This document shows, piece after piece, positions 1 to 11,143 of a stretch of DNA of 64,000 bases (positions within the stretch are counted from its first letter, which is position 1; each line of letters begins with the position of its first letter). Below the pieces are notes generated by a model. The model had not been told where the DNA came from. It saw nothing but the letters and a program-made list of their open reading frames with translations, and did no database searches. The translations under genes were made by a program, and so were the position numbers. This DNA comes from Adineta steineri (taxonomy: Eukaryota; Rotifera; Eurotatoria; Adinetida; Adinetidae), in the NCBI GenBank assembly GCA_905250115.1, contig CAJNOI010000030.1, positions 295,451-359,450 on the forward strand, written 5' to 3'.

Positions 1-672
1 CAACGGATGTTGCTGCTCGTGGTCTTGATATTCAAGATATTCAATTTGTTATTAATATTGATGTAAGAACATTCAATAAAAATATTTCATTATTCATTCA
101 TTAATTCGTAATAGTTTCCAAATCAAACTGAAGATTATGTACATCGTATTGGTCGAACAGCACGAAGTACTGAATCTGTTGGAACATCGTATGTTTAATA
201 TTTTCTTTTTTTTGATAAAAACAAAAACGGTTAATCTTAATTAGATATACATTTTTTACATCTGACAATGCTAAACAAGCACCAAGTTTAGTTCGAGTTT
301 TACAAGAAGCTGGACAAAAAGTTAATCAAGATTTAATGGACATAGCTGAAGATCAACTATATACATCGGGTTCTAAACATGGTAAATAGAAGAATTTTGT
401 TTTGTCTTCCTATTCGTAATATTTAGGATCCAAAAATCGAATATATAATAATAATCAACAACGAATACCACTTCAACAACATCAACAACCTCAACAACAA
501 CAACAACAACAGCAACAACCAACAAATACTCTTCAGTCCTATCGTAAATATCTTATATTAATTTTATATTGAAATTTATACGAATCTATTTCTAGCAATC
601 TATCAACCAGTTCAATATATTCCGTCATTTACACAACCAGTAAACTATATTCCATCTCTTATTTATAATTAG
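1..672 (+). CDS. DEAD-box RNA helicase, C-terminal part (DDX5/DDX17/Dbp2 type)
   Basis: The 5' part lies outside the window. Exons read as 1-62, 115-188, 245-381, 427-543 and 596-672, joined in frame by short GT-AG introns; the stop is TAG at 670-672. The first exon carries helicase motif V (ARGLDI) and the second carries motif VI (HRIGRTAR), followed by the GTSYTFFT block and a VLQEAGQKVNQDL stretch typical of the p68/Dbp2 subgroup of ATP-dependent RNA helicases, which remodel RNA in splicing, transcription and ribosome assembly. The C-terminal tail is low complexity: a CAA/CAG run (about 487-520) encodes a polyglutamine tract, then Pro/Tyr-rich sequence. The family is clear; the exact orthologue is not, because the N-terminal domain is missing here. 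Confidence 0.9.
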
Positions 673-1079
673 TTACTTTTAAAACAGTGAATGATGAAAA
701 AAAATAAAAACATTCAGATTAAAAAACTAAAAAAAGAAAAAGGAAAAACTATATATTATATAAATAGGAAAATGAAAAGCAGATGTTTGTTTGTTTTTTT
801 TGTTTGTCTATTTAATGATTTTTTTTTGTATTCGTTTGTGTGATTTTTTATTCATTCTCTGATATATACTTATATTCAAACTATATTAACATGTGTGAAA
901 TAAAACAGAAACTGATACAATGAAAGAAAATTTTCCTTTGTTTCGAAAAATATCGACTTACCCAATCGGCGAAATTATCATAAAAAATTCTCTTCTCTCT
1001 CTCTAATTAAAATCTTTATTAATGTTTTTAAAAAAAAAAAGAATGCTAAACAATACATATATCTACAAAAAAACTGAAA

Positions 1080-2401
1080 TTATATTCCTGCCATGCCAAA
1101 ATCACTATTAACTAAAAAAAAGAATTTTAAAAAAACCCAATAGATTTTTATATAAATTAGTTTACCTTGATATTCAAGTATATTATTTACTGGATAACAA
1201 GTTGTTGATGTTGATGATGGTCGAAACCATTGTTCATAACCAATATTTGTTCGAACATTTCTATGTGCAGTTGTTCCAGTAATTAATGTACGACGATTAT
1301 TAACAAATCGAAGTGTATTAGTAAAAAGTGTTTGTAAATAAGTACTTAAAATTTGTTGATATCGATTAAATATAATCCATGTTACACTTTCAAAACATCC
1401 GGGCCATGTTAGACTACCTAATTAAAATGTAATTTATAAGAAATAGAGTAAATATTTATTAATATAACCTTCATAAGTCATATATTCAGATGAAAAAGCT
1501 AATAATTCTTTTAAATCAAGTTTATATAATTGAATATCTGATGGTCGACGAGTATTATTTAATAATTCAGCTTGTTGTAAAACATAACGTAATTGTGCTG
1601 TAGCATCACCACCCAACTTAAATAAAATAAATAGATTTTTTGATTATAATTTTTCTTTACTTACCATCAACATGCTAGATAATATGGCGATTCCTTTCGG
1701 TGATGTTTGAGCTTGAGCATAATCTTTATAAAGATCAATATTATATGCAACAAGTTGAATCTAAACAAGAGAAATTTGAATTAATTAAATATGAATTATG
1801 ACATACTTCTCCATGAAATGATCGATTATCAATTTGATGTTCACTTCCTTTTGGTATTTCATTACCTATAGTCGGTGGTGATAAACGAATATAAATTTCT
1901 ACGGGACGATATTTATATTGAAGTGGTCCACCACTAATGTCAATATTTGAATTTGAATCTAATGGAAGAATTATATAAAGATTACGTCCGTCATTACGAA
2001 GAATTCCACGAATCTATCCATAAACAAAAAAAAAAGAATTCTTTTCTAAGAAAAAAAAAAGATTAACAAACATTTTCACTATTATTGATATGAATCGGTG
2101 TTAATTGATAATCAAAAATTAAATGACGACTTTCAATATTAATTGGTGATTGAAAACGGCCAGCATCACAAAGTGGATAATAAAAACCCCATGATGCAGG
2201 ACCGCTGACACCATCCGAATAATCCCACCAATTCCATATTTCACGACGAGCAAATGAAGCAGCATGATCAACATCAATATCTATTTAATCATTAATGTTT
2301 TCTATTTGAACAAATTGATATGAATAGAAATATTTACCTTCACTAATAACTATTAAATATTGTTTAATAATGATAAATAGTAACAAGTATTTCGATAACA
2401 T
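1080..2401 (-). CDS. CA10: carbonic anhydrase-related protein (CA10/CA11-like), secreted, acatalytic
   Basis: Seven exons on the minus strand: 2338-2401, 2072-2280, 1807-2013, 1665-1760, 1469-1616, 1166-1417 and 1080-1111, all joined in frame, giving 335 residues (human CA10/11 have 328). The start ATG at 2399-2401 opens a hydrophobic signal peptide (MLSKYLLLFIIIKQYLIVIS). The alpha-CA fold follows: WGFYYPLCDAGRFQSPINIE, ISGGPLQYKYR, GSEHQID and WPGCFESVTWII, ending with the RTNIGYEQWF block seen at the CA10/11 C terminus. The three zinc histidines of active enzymes are replaced (EIYIRL where active enzymes have QFHFHW, and EIQLVAYN for ELHLVHWN), so it should not hydrate CO2. The cysteine pair for the fold's disulfide is kept. 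Vertebrate relatives are neurexin ligands; that role here is only inference. Confidence 0.9.
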
Positions 2402-3227
2402 TTTTTTATTAATGCTCGTCACTATGTTTAGTCAAATCAAACTGATCTATGATCGTGTTGTTCACACATCTTCATTTCAATTAGCATATGCAATGAGCGG
2501 GACTGTATCGTTGCCATCTTCCTATCATATTCTATTCTCTTATCATGCATCATGTTATTCTTTCCTTTTTCTTGAATTCTAACACTATAAATTCCTCGTC
2601 AATTTATGAACTGTCTCTCACACTCTTTACACAAATTGTAAACTGACATTTTATGCCTTTCGGCTATTCTAATTGAATCCATGACCGAGACGATGATGCT
2701 CATATAGTGTGTGTATTGACACGACTGATTGATACAGTTGTGTTTGACGTGCATGCTTTGATCTTCTATCAACTTTTCTTTTCTCTTTCTGTCAATGATA
2801 ATTAGTTCTATAAACTTGTCTAGAAGTATGTTAGAATTTTAACTAACTCCTTCTTTTTCTATGGCATCATATTACCATTTATGGTACAATTTTGTAAATG
2901 ATACCACGTCTTTTTTTATTGATGAATTAATTTGATTAAGTCATGTTATTCTTTTTTTTATTGTTCTCTGATGTTAATAAGTGGAAAATTGATGTGCAAA
3001 TCGAATAAATATATATAATAGCAAAGAAAGAATTAAAATGGAATTCTATGGTTTTATGTATTAATTAGAACATAGATTAATTCGTTTCATCAACAGTATT
3101 TAATCGATGACCAATCAATAGCAAGTGTATCTTTTTCTTTTCTTTTCTCTCTCTCTTTTTCTTTCATGAATATTGATGATATGAATGCCATTGGCGATCA
3201 TTATTCAAATGATATTTAATTGTAAAC
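2402..3227. other. intergenic, no gene recognised
   Basis: AT-rich sequence upstream of the carbonic-anhydrase-like gene. The short plus-strand open frame at 2370-2582 overlaps that gene's first exon antisense and has no recognisable motif. Whether the left inverted-repeat arm continues into this stretch cannot be tested, because the partner lies past base 64000. Confidence 0.6.
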
Positions 3228-3367
3228 GTTTTTTTTTTCTCGGTTAGTTGTTGCGCCATATCAAAATTAAGAAATAGAAACCGATGAATAATCTTCAATC
3301 AAGTACATAAATGTAATTTTTGCAAATATATCTTTATTATTAAAGCAAAAAACTAGAATGTTTGTCA

Positions 3368-4568
3368 ATGGTTGTTGAATTTATAATTCATCATCAATGT
3401 ACTGTGACGTGTTTCTTGATTAACTTGATTCTGATGAAGACTAAGCGTAGCCAATGTCTATGAAAAAAAGAATAGAATAATTGTACTTTATTTTGTCGAA
3501 GAGCTGCAATAAGTTGTTGGGTACCATCATTATCAATTCGATTCTGAGAAAGGTAATGAGAAATAAGTAATGTTAATGTTTATAAGAATATATTAGTAGG
3601 AAGAAACTAATAGATTGAATAAATAGTATCATTCTATTATTTAAAAGAGCACTAGAAAGATCCTGTGCTCCCTGATCACCAGTTTGATTTTCATGTAAGC
3701 GAAGTGTAGTAGCAATCTATAAGTTGAAAAGTTAAAGATATAACTAGTAAAATAAAAGAATTTTTTATTTACAGTATTATTCTGTAAGCTATCAACTAGG
3801 AATTTGATATCCAAAATCCCATTCTTGTGGCGTTTTATTATCACTAATTAATTTTCAAGTTGGAAATTATGAAATATTGTATGTTTTGGAGATTCGACAA
3901 CCTTTCCACATTTTATAATGTTACTTCTAATATTCCTTAATTTATCAATTCCTTCTACACTATATGCATGTTGCGTTGTTATTTTTAATCCATTTAATAA
4001 TCGATTTATATAAATAGAAACCCCTTGTCTAGCACGTAATAATTTTATTTGATCGTTACTAGATAAAAGTATTTCTAATTCATTTTGTAAACGAATTTGA
4101 AAATCTTCCATATTTTTAACTTCATTAGTTATCGATGCTCAGCAATAGCTTTTTCTAAAAAGTTCGTTACACTAGCAATTTCATCTTTATTCGATTTATG
4201 GTCATGTTTAACCTTAGGTAATAAATTATCTACTTCATTGATTTTCTCATTTAATGTTGATTCAATCAAAGATAAATCATTATTTACCTAAATAATAAGT
4301 TATAGGATAAACTTTTGTTTCTAATTCTTTAGCTGTTTTATCCATTGTAATATATGGATGATCTTTATGTTTATTTAATAAACAGATGTATTACATTTTT
4401 GACATCAATATTGCGATGTTGTAGAATGACAATGCGAACATTATATTAAACCAGAAGATGATGTTATACAAAATAAAATAACGATATAGATCAAGTAAAA
4501 TCATTACCTAAGAAATCGATTACATCGCTCATTTTTGATTTACTGATAATGTATCAATAAAATTTTGT
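3368..4568 (-). pseudogene. decayed B-box / coiled-coil / LRR gene (left copy)
   Basis: Mirror image of 62660-63860. In order on the minus strand: a Cys/His-rich B-box-like patch with an in-frame TGA where a tryptophan codon is expected and a shift before the HKDHPYITM block; a coiled-coil stretch interrupted by a stop; an 87-codon coiled-coil frame (3848-4111) beginning MEDFQIRLQNELEILL; then ribonuclease-inhibitor-type LRR exons (LRLHENQTGDQGAQDLSSAL near 3633-3716, and NRIDNDGTQQLIAAL). The first LRR exon lacks a GT donor where the intact F-box/LRR gene has one. The number of lesions argues for a dead gene rather than sequencing error, and both arms share them. Confidence 0.55.
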
Positions 4569-5079
4569 TTTACTTTAGTACCATTGTTTCTAGGACATTC
4601 AAAATAATCGTTATGGTTCGTAATATTTCTTTTAATATAACGTAGACAATAAGTAACATTTAGTTAAGTCTTGTGTCGACCTCATAATATTTGATAATAA
4701 TTTAAACAATAAATCGACGTATATTATTTAGAAAAAATGTAAAATAAAGCTAAAAAAAGTTGTTTTATCATAACTTTAGTCTACATCTTTATATTTTCCC
4801 CGAGCTTATTATCTCTATTTAATGATTTGCAAAAATAATTTCTTTGATGATGTTTTTCTAGCAATGAAAATATTGTATTTTTTTATTATTTATATGAAAT
4901 GGGAACTTTGATAAAAATACGATCAATAGTCAATAACAAAAAAAATGTCCTTAATAAAACACACAGAGAAGCATTACATTTCCTAAATCAATATTTGAAT
5001 ATTTTACAAAATAACTGTACTCATCATTAATATCAATGTATCTGACATATTGCCTAATCTCTTAAATGATATAATTGAA
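4569..5079. other. intergenic, nothing recognised
   Basis: AT-rich spacer between the decayed B-box/LRR gene and the 3' end of the B4GALT gene. It is the mirror of 62149-62659 and no open frame or repeat stands out. Confidence 0.5.
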
Positions 5080-6515
5080 CTAAGTAATTGTTGATACATT
5101 TTTTTTTGTTATTATAGTTTTCCTGGTCGTAGTTATATGCTCATCAGTTTGATCTGTTAAAGATTGATATTCTTCTATCGAAGGTGCTTTATAAAGATCT
5201 TCATTAGCATTAACATCTAATTTAATATGAGTAACAGTTGATCTTTTTTGTATTTCAACAAAACGTATCATTGGATCAATTTGTGCAAAACCATCTGTAT
5301 CAAGACGAATAGTTGACCATGTTAAAAGATTAAAACGTGCATTATTTCGTTGACCACGTGGATGAGGTAATGCTAAAACAATCAAGAAAATATAGAGGAT
5401 AGAAAAAAGTAAATATTTTTTGTACCAGCATAAATAGCTAAACCATCACTTGGTCGTACAACACATATACGTCTTTGTATAAATCTTAATGATAAATCAT
5501 CATCTTCACCACCCCATCCCCAATATAAATTTGAAAAACCATTTACTTTTTTATATAAATCCATTGTTAATAAAAGAACACCACCGATTAAAAATTCATA
5601 GTAACGTGTATAACCACGTTTACTACCTACTTGTTGAACTCGTATCGTTGTATGTTTTGGATGTATAGGTTCACATGTATAAAAATTTCCATCATTTTCA
5701 GGTATTAAATCAACATCATGTAATATGAGACATGTAATATTTAATGATTCTTGATTTTGAATATAACGAACACCAGCATTAAATAAACGACCTTTATTAA
5801 ACCGATGACCAAGTGGATGAACCTTTTGAACATATACAACAAAAACAACTAATTATTTTTCTTCTAATTTAATACATACTTGTTCAATAAGTAAAATTGT
5901 ATAGGTAAGAAGTTGTCGTCGAGCAAATGCGTGTATATTAAAAATAAATGTTTTTGCATTAAAATCTCGACCTTGTAATGGTATTAATATAGCTGTTCGT
6001 TGTGCAGATATAACACCAACAGGATGCCACATGTCGTTTTTATATATATAGGGTATATTTTCAAATGAAATATTTGAAGCAAATGATGTTTGTAGAATTT
6101 TACTTTGATTTTTTTTTGTTACTAAAATTTTTGTATAGAAATTTTCTATATCATTAAATGTTATATTAGAATATGGTACAATATATGGAAATTTTCCACG
6201 TAAATATTGCGAATGTCTTGGATGAAGTTTGGATGGATTTTTTTTTGGTTCATCAAGTTTATATGAATGACAAGAAATTGATGTACGCATAGCAAATTCT
6301 TGATATGGAATCAATAGATGATATGGTGGAATTGTTGATTGATGAAGTAAAGAATTTCTTGCTAATTCATCACAATTGTTTGGTGTATGATAAATAAATG
6401 AAATGATACTTTCTTGATTTATATGAAACGTTGTTATAAATGTAATAAAACATATTAATAAAACTAAGAAAATTATGGGTGTTAGAGAATTTCGACGCCA
6501 ATAAATTTTACGCAT
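5080..6515 (-). CDS. B4GALT: beta-1,4-galactosyltransferase (GT7), left copy
   Basis: Three exons, minus strand: 5880-6515, 5426-5822 and 5080-5372, 441 residues. The ATG at 6513-6515 is just inside an exon preceded by a pyrimidine-rich acceptor (TTTCTTTCAG). A type II signal anchor at about residues 12-35 (IIFLVLLICFITFITTF) places the enzyme in the Golgi. Family signatures: ILIPLQGRD (sugar-nucleotide start block), FNKGRLFNAGVR, HDVDLIPEND with the DxD metal motif, GGVLLLT, WGWGGEDDD and a later His in ALPHPRGQRN at the position of the MIRH metal-ligand block. It should transfer galactose (or GalNAc) from UDP-sugar to terminal GlcNAc. The right-arm copy differs at only about eight residues. 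The gene is divergent from the GT15 gene about 2 kb away. Confidence 0.9.
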
Positions 6516-8544
6516 ATCTGAAAGAAAAAAATAACGAATCAATATATTCAGTCTCTCTTACGAAATATAGGACATAAGTTAAATATCGATATGTATGTAT
6601 GACTGATTTTGATAATTTCTACAGTAAGAAATTGATATTCTTTCATTCGGAAGAATTAAAGTATACTCATTCTTTAAGTTCAAGTAAACGAAAAAAAAAC
6701 AGACATATACTAGTGGATATAGATGAGAGGAGAATAGAAGTATATAAGAATCCATTGAAATCATAATGAAAACAGCTTGATGAAAGAAAAGAAGAAGAAA
6801 AAAAGAAAAAGAAATTCTGTTTATTTTAAACGAATACAGAAGTATGTATATACACTATTGTACTATTGACGAGCATCAACTGAATGGAATTGAAAAGCAA
6901 GGTCATATAATTGATCGTATATGTCATTATGTGAACTCTATGCCCGACATAAATCAAACTGTGATAAAAGCTTGACAATTTCGCATATGTATGAATAGAA
7001 ATCGATTGCATTATGAAAAATGGCAGTGGAAAAAATATTTTCGATAGTTGTACTTAATGACTGAAAAAACATAGGAATATGGGATTTTCTTATCCAATTG
7101 ATTTTATTATGCCTTTTCTACTACAAATGCTACATTTTATATTAATTGATAGTTTCGTTGTCGATATATCAATTTAATACATCTTTTTCTTATTTTTCAC
7201 CTTCACAAAAAATTGTATGTGTTTATTTAAGTATAGAGCTTCTCGCTTTTGTTTTTTTAATCAAAAAACCTATTTCATTTTTACACTATGACATAATGCA
7301 TTGAAGTATTCTTCACGATCAATTGAATCTTTCATATTAATAATAATAAAAGTTTTCTCTCATTGAACTTTACTAAAACTATAAGTTCTTTTAATAATAA
7401 TTGAAATACATTTCTAATATTCATCTCGCTGACCTTCGATTCTATATAACAAGTTCTAATACTCAACCACTTTCTTTCATTGCACTTTGATAGTTTTCTA
7501 CAGCCCGTATGCTTAATAAGAAATCTTTCACATCTAAATAAACGATATGTCTAATCAATCAAGCGTCCTAAAAGCAGAAAAAAAACATATAACTTGTATT
7601 CATTTTTCAAGGTAAAGTCACGAAAAAAGTAATTCTCACTTATGAATAGTGATGATACTATAATTATCAAAGTCTAGTTGACTTTGAATGTCATACGAAT
7701 GTCATATGCATATTATTAATTTAATGTTTTGATAAACTATGAAGTATTAACTCTTTGAAGAAGAAAAGAGATGAATTTTCAAGAAATGCAGATATTATTC
7801 ATAAGACATTCGTTATTTGTATAAATAATATCTCTACCAAACGATATAACTGTTAGTGATCAATTGTTAAATATTATTGGTACAAATATTGATAAATTTG
7901 ATGTTATATATAGATAAGCATAATAAATAGCTGTACTTTTTTTGTTAATTTTTACTTAAACTATGAACAAAATATGTTATTCTCTTTCTTTATTTATTTT
8001 CTTGTCAGATATCATCAGTTACGGTCACGTTAAAGATCTCGCTAATTATGATCATATACATTGTCAACATTAGTTATGGTGAGGCGTGATGGTGACCAAT
8101 TTACATATTTTTAATAGTAAAATATGACTCTAATGTTCACACCCTCATTCACATCTATCTTCGCTATTTTCAATATCCTTTTTGTTCATCATATTCAAAA
8201 TGTAAATCATCAAAAAAAATGGTATATGATATTAAACTGTGGTTGTATTCAAAAAATAGTACTTTAAAACAATTAGAAAGGTAAAAATATAGTATTTACA
8301 GTGTTGTTATCAGTATCATACAACATAATTACTTATCGAGCAGGAAGGAATAATAATTTCATGTATCAATAAATATGTCAATATCGAGAAGAGATGTAGA
8401 ATAATAAACAATCATTGATTCAATCTGAAGAAATAGTTTACATTCAGGTAACATGAGTACTTATATTAAAAATACTTTGAATAAAAAATTATCAAATAAT
8501 TTCATAATAAATTTTGTATAGGATATTTATGTGTGTACAATAGA
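6516..8544. other. intergenic region between divergent glycosyltransferase genes (left)
   Basis: This 2-kb region should hold the promoters and 5' UTRs of the B4GALT and GT15 genes. Two 61-codon frames (6579-6764 and 6826-7011) are conserved in the other arm but have no recognisable motif, so conservation probably reflects overall arm identity. It contains one degenerate telomere-like hairpin (8079-8152). Confidence 0.5.
8079..8152. repeat. telomere-like hairpin element H1 (left)
   Basis: Begins GTGAGGCGTGATGGTG (degenerate G-rich half) and ends CACACCCTCATTCAC (C-rich half). The right part of the loop (ATATGACTCTAA) resembles the loops of the elements at 10771 and 12288. The copy in the other arm is at 59072-59149. 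Confidence 0.6.
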
Positions 8545-9606
8545 ATGGCATTGATTAGTTCAAAACAAAACACCAGTATTTTTCGTTTGATATTAATATT
8601 TATTATCATCATTACAACTATTTTATTTTTTGCATACTACATCGTTACCTATCATAAATCATCGTTTGTGTCTAGATATAAAAAACCATTGGAACTTCCT
8701 AAATATCCTAATTTTTCTGTAAATTGGAATAACAATCCACGTGGTGTTATTGTTACACTTATTCGTAGTACGAATCGATCAATCGCTCGGGTTATTAATA
8801 TGATTCATTCTGTGATTTTATTTCATTCAACGAATGATAATTTTCAATATCCATTTCTTTTATTTCATGACAACAATTTTACTTTAGCTTTACGTCAACA
8901 AATTTTATCATGTGTACGTTATAATAATAAAACAATGCAAATTTCATTTGTTCTTCTTAATTTCGAAACAAATGTTCAACAATCGAATAAATTCTCTAAA
9001 AGTCACCCATCTGGTTATCGTTTAATGTGTCGATTCTGGTCATATGATGTTTTTTATCATCCAGCAATTGTTTATGGAAATTATGATTATATAATGAGAA
9101 TGGATGATGATTCATATTTTATAGATAATACTAATATGGATCTTTTTCAATATATAGATCGTGAAAAATTAGATTATGCTTATCGATCATGGTATAGAGA
9201 AGATAATAATGCATTATTTGTTATTGAAAAAACATTTTTAAATAGAACATTCCCGAGAGTCAATTGTATTTATAATAATTTTTTTATTATTCGATTACAA
9301 TGGTTTTATAGATCGGAACGAATACAACGATATTTACATGAATTTATTCGAGACGATTTTATACTTCGAGAATATGTGGGTGATGGATGTATTCATGCAG
9401 CGATGCTTGAAATTGATCAACGAGTAAGAGTAAAACATTTAACACAAATTTCTTATGGTCATAATTATCATATAATGTTACCCAATCAAAAAATTTATTT
9501 CTTTAATTATGTCAAAGAATTTGAGCAAAGAATACTAAATTCATGTCATCAATTAATAGTTATTTATGGTAGAAAGGCTGAAGTAAAACAAGTTACAATA
9601 AAATAA
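8545..9606 (+). CDS. GT15-family alpha-1,2-mannosyltransferase (Kre2/Mnt1-like), left copy
   Basis: Intronless, 353 residues from the ATG at 8545 (the frame is open 12 nt further upstream but without ATG). A signal anchor near residues 14-36 (LILIFIIIITTILFFAYYIV) makes it a type II Golgi protein. GT15 features: PRGVIVTLIRSTN at the start of the domain, MCRFWS, DYIMRMDDDSYF with the acidic DDD cluster, CIYNNFFIIRLQWF, and YVGDGCIHAAMLEID, matching the fungal WGDAPVHS region. Fungal relatives add alpha-1,2-mannose from GDP-mannose to O- and N-glycans. GT15 is typical of fungi and rare in animals, so horizontal origin is plausible; lack of introns fits this. The right-arm copy differs at about 17 residues. 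Confidence 0.8.
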   Translation: MALISSKQNTSIFRLILIFIIIITTILFFAYYIVTYHKSSFVSRYKKPLELPKYPNFSVNWNNNPRGVIVTLIRSTNRSIARVINMIHSVILFHSTNDNFQYPFLLFHDNNFTLALRQQILSCVRYNNKTMQISFVLLNFETNVQQSNKFSKSHPSGYRLMCRFWSYDVFYHPAIVYGNYDYIMRMDDDSYFIDNTNMDLFQYIDREKLDYAYRSWYREDNNALFVIEKTFLNRTFPRVNCIYNNFFIIRLQWFYRSERIQRYLHEFIRDDFILREYVGDGCIHAAMLEIDQRVRVKHLTQISYGHNYHIMLPNQKIYFFNYVKEFEQRILNSCHQLIVIYGRKAEVKQVTIK

Positions 9607-9871
9607 TAAAAAAATGCCAATACCTGGAAGTATTTTAAATGATTTTCATTTCACTATGATCTGTTTAGAAAGTCAACGAGAAAATTTATATTTATTTTAA
9701 AAATATACTAATCATAAAATTATGTTTATGCTTGTTTTTTTTGTTCTGATAATCATCGAAAATTTTACATTAATTTGTTATAAAAAAAATATATCTTCTG
9801 AATGGTGATACATTAAGTAGATGATTTTTTTTTTCCATTATCATTAGGTGAAAATCGAAATTAATATAGTC

Positions 9872-9909
9872 GAGTGTGGGAATCAAAATTGAATTTAATA
9901 TTCACACTC
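9872..9909. repeat. telomere-like hairpin element, short form (left)
   Basis: GAGTGTGGGAAT at the left and ATATTCACACTC at the right, separated by a short AT-rich loop. The counterpart is at 57315-57353. Confidence 0.55.
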
Positions 9910-10118
9910 AAATAAATCTTTATAATTTAGTAACTTTTGAGTCTAACCTATCGAAGTTTAGACTTCAAATAGAATTCCAATAAAAATCATTTAGTACTGA
10001 CAGTACTTTCTGATTGAAGTAACTAACCTTAACTACCTTAGATAATATCCTAGACTAAGTCTTAGTAGTCTAGCGTCCAATATTGAAGACGAGATTTAAC
10101 AGCTATTGCAGGCTAGTT

Positions 10119-10172
10119 ATGGATGTGGGTGTGAATGTGAGTCTTGTTCTTATCTCATATCCATACCCTCCA
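10119..10172. repeat. telomere-like hairpin element, left arm only
   Basis: ATGGATGTGGGTGTGAATG is followed after about 20 nt by CTCATATCCATACCCTCC, an imperfect inverted repeat. The other arm has no such element at the matching place. Confidence 0.6.
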
Positions 10173-10770
10173 TTGCTTTTGCTTATCTATCAATCAGCTC
10201 GACGTCAATCAAATTCATTGACAGATACTATTTCAGAGTAGAATTATTCGTATTTAATAAGTATCGGAAAACAATGCCGACAAAGTATTAGGGAAAGTGA
10301 TAAACTCTTCAGCTGAAAATTGTTCGATAATCACCAAAATGATCCATACTTTGAACTTGCAAAATGATATCGTCGTAAACAAGTGAAACGCTGCATGTGT
10401 TCAACTAATTCAGTGATGATACAAACGAATAATTCTAATTATTCTTTATATAGTGAAGAAATTTGAATAATTTTTAGTTATTTTATATTTCTTTAAAGAA
10501 GCAGCGTATAGAGAAACTGTTAGAAAAAGAGATATACGGTTTTTCAATGTCAACATAATGAAAATGAATGTTTTTTAGGATAAGAAAATCAACAACATTA
10601 AAAAAACATGTCTCCGGAGAAATGTTAATAAATTGTTGGCGACAATCGGAACTGTGTCCATTTATTTGTTCTATTATGTCAGTTTTTTTATTAGTCTTTT
10701 CTTCTATTTTTTAACTGTTCACTTACTTACACTGAGTAACCTTGTCTTGGATTTTGAAAAATTTTTATCT

Positions 10771-10832
10771 TGAGGGTGGGTGAGTGGAAACAATGAAGAA
10801 ATATGATATATATGACTATATTCACACCCTCA
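10771..10832. repeat. telomere-like hairpin with conserved loop (left)
   Basis: Starts TGAGGGTGGGTGAGTGG and ends TTCACACCCTCA. The interior (AACAATGAAGAA, then ATGATATATATGACT) is nearly the same as in the element at 12288-12346, so both descend from one ancestor. The counterpart is at 55995-56062. Confidence 0.75.
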
Positions 10833-11143
10833 TTTACACGATCAATCCTGTATAAGTAATAAATAAAGAGACTGATATAAAATCAGCTCATATACATGTC
10901 AAAAATGCATGTATAGCGACCTCTGTATAAGGATATTTTCTTAAGGTGTATATTAAATCCAATCCAATTATGTACATCAATGTCTTTCTGGCTATGACAA
11001 CTTAACTGATGTTTTTCTTGTTTTTGAAAATAGATTAAGACTACAGAAAATATATATACATGTTGATTTTGTATTAAAAACATGATTGTTTTCCTCGTCT
11101 GTTTAAGATATTGTGATAAACTAGCTATATTTTGAAAATTTTG

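Larger units (their letters stand above)
9607..11143. other. intergenic region with three hairpin elements (left)
   Basis: No gene seen. It holds hairpins at 9872-9909, 10119-10172 and 10771-10832. The segment about 10060-10180 has no match in the other arm, which instead has unrelated sequence at about 57098-57163. The 0.5-kb insertion present in the other arm (56357-56857) is missing here at about 10425. Confidence 0.6.

Noticed and set aside
6579..7011. Two 61-codon open frames conserved between the arms
   Set aside because: Their conservation is no higher than that of the surrounding non-coding arm sequence, they lack motifs, and identity simply follows arm identity.
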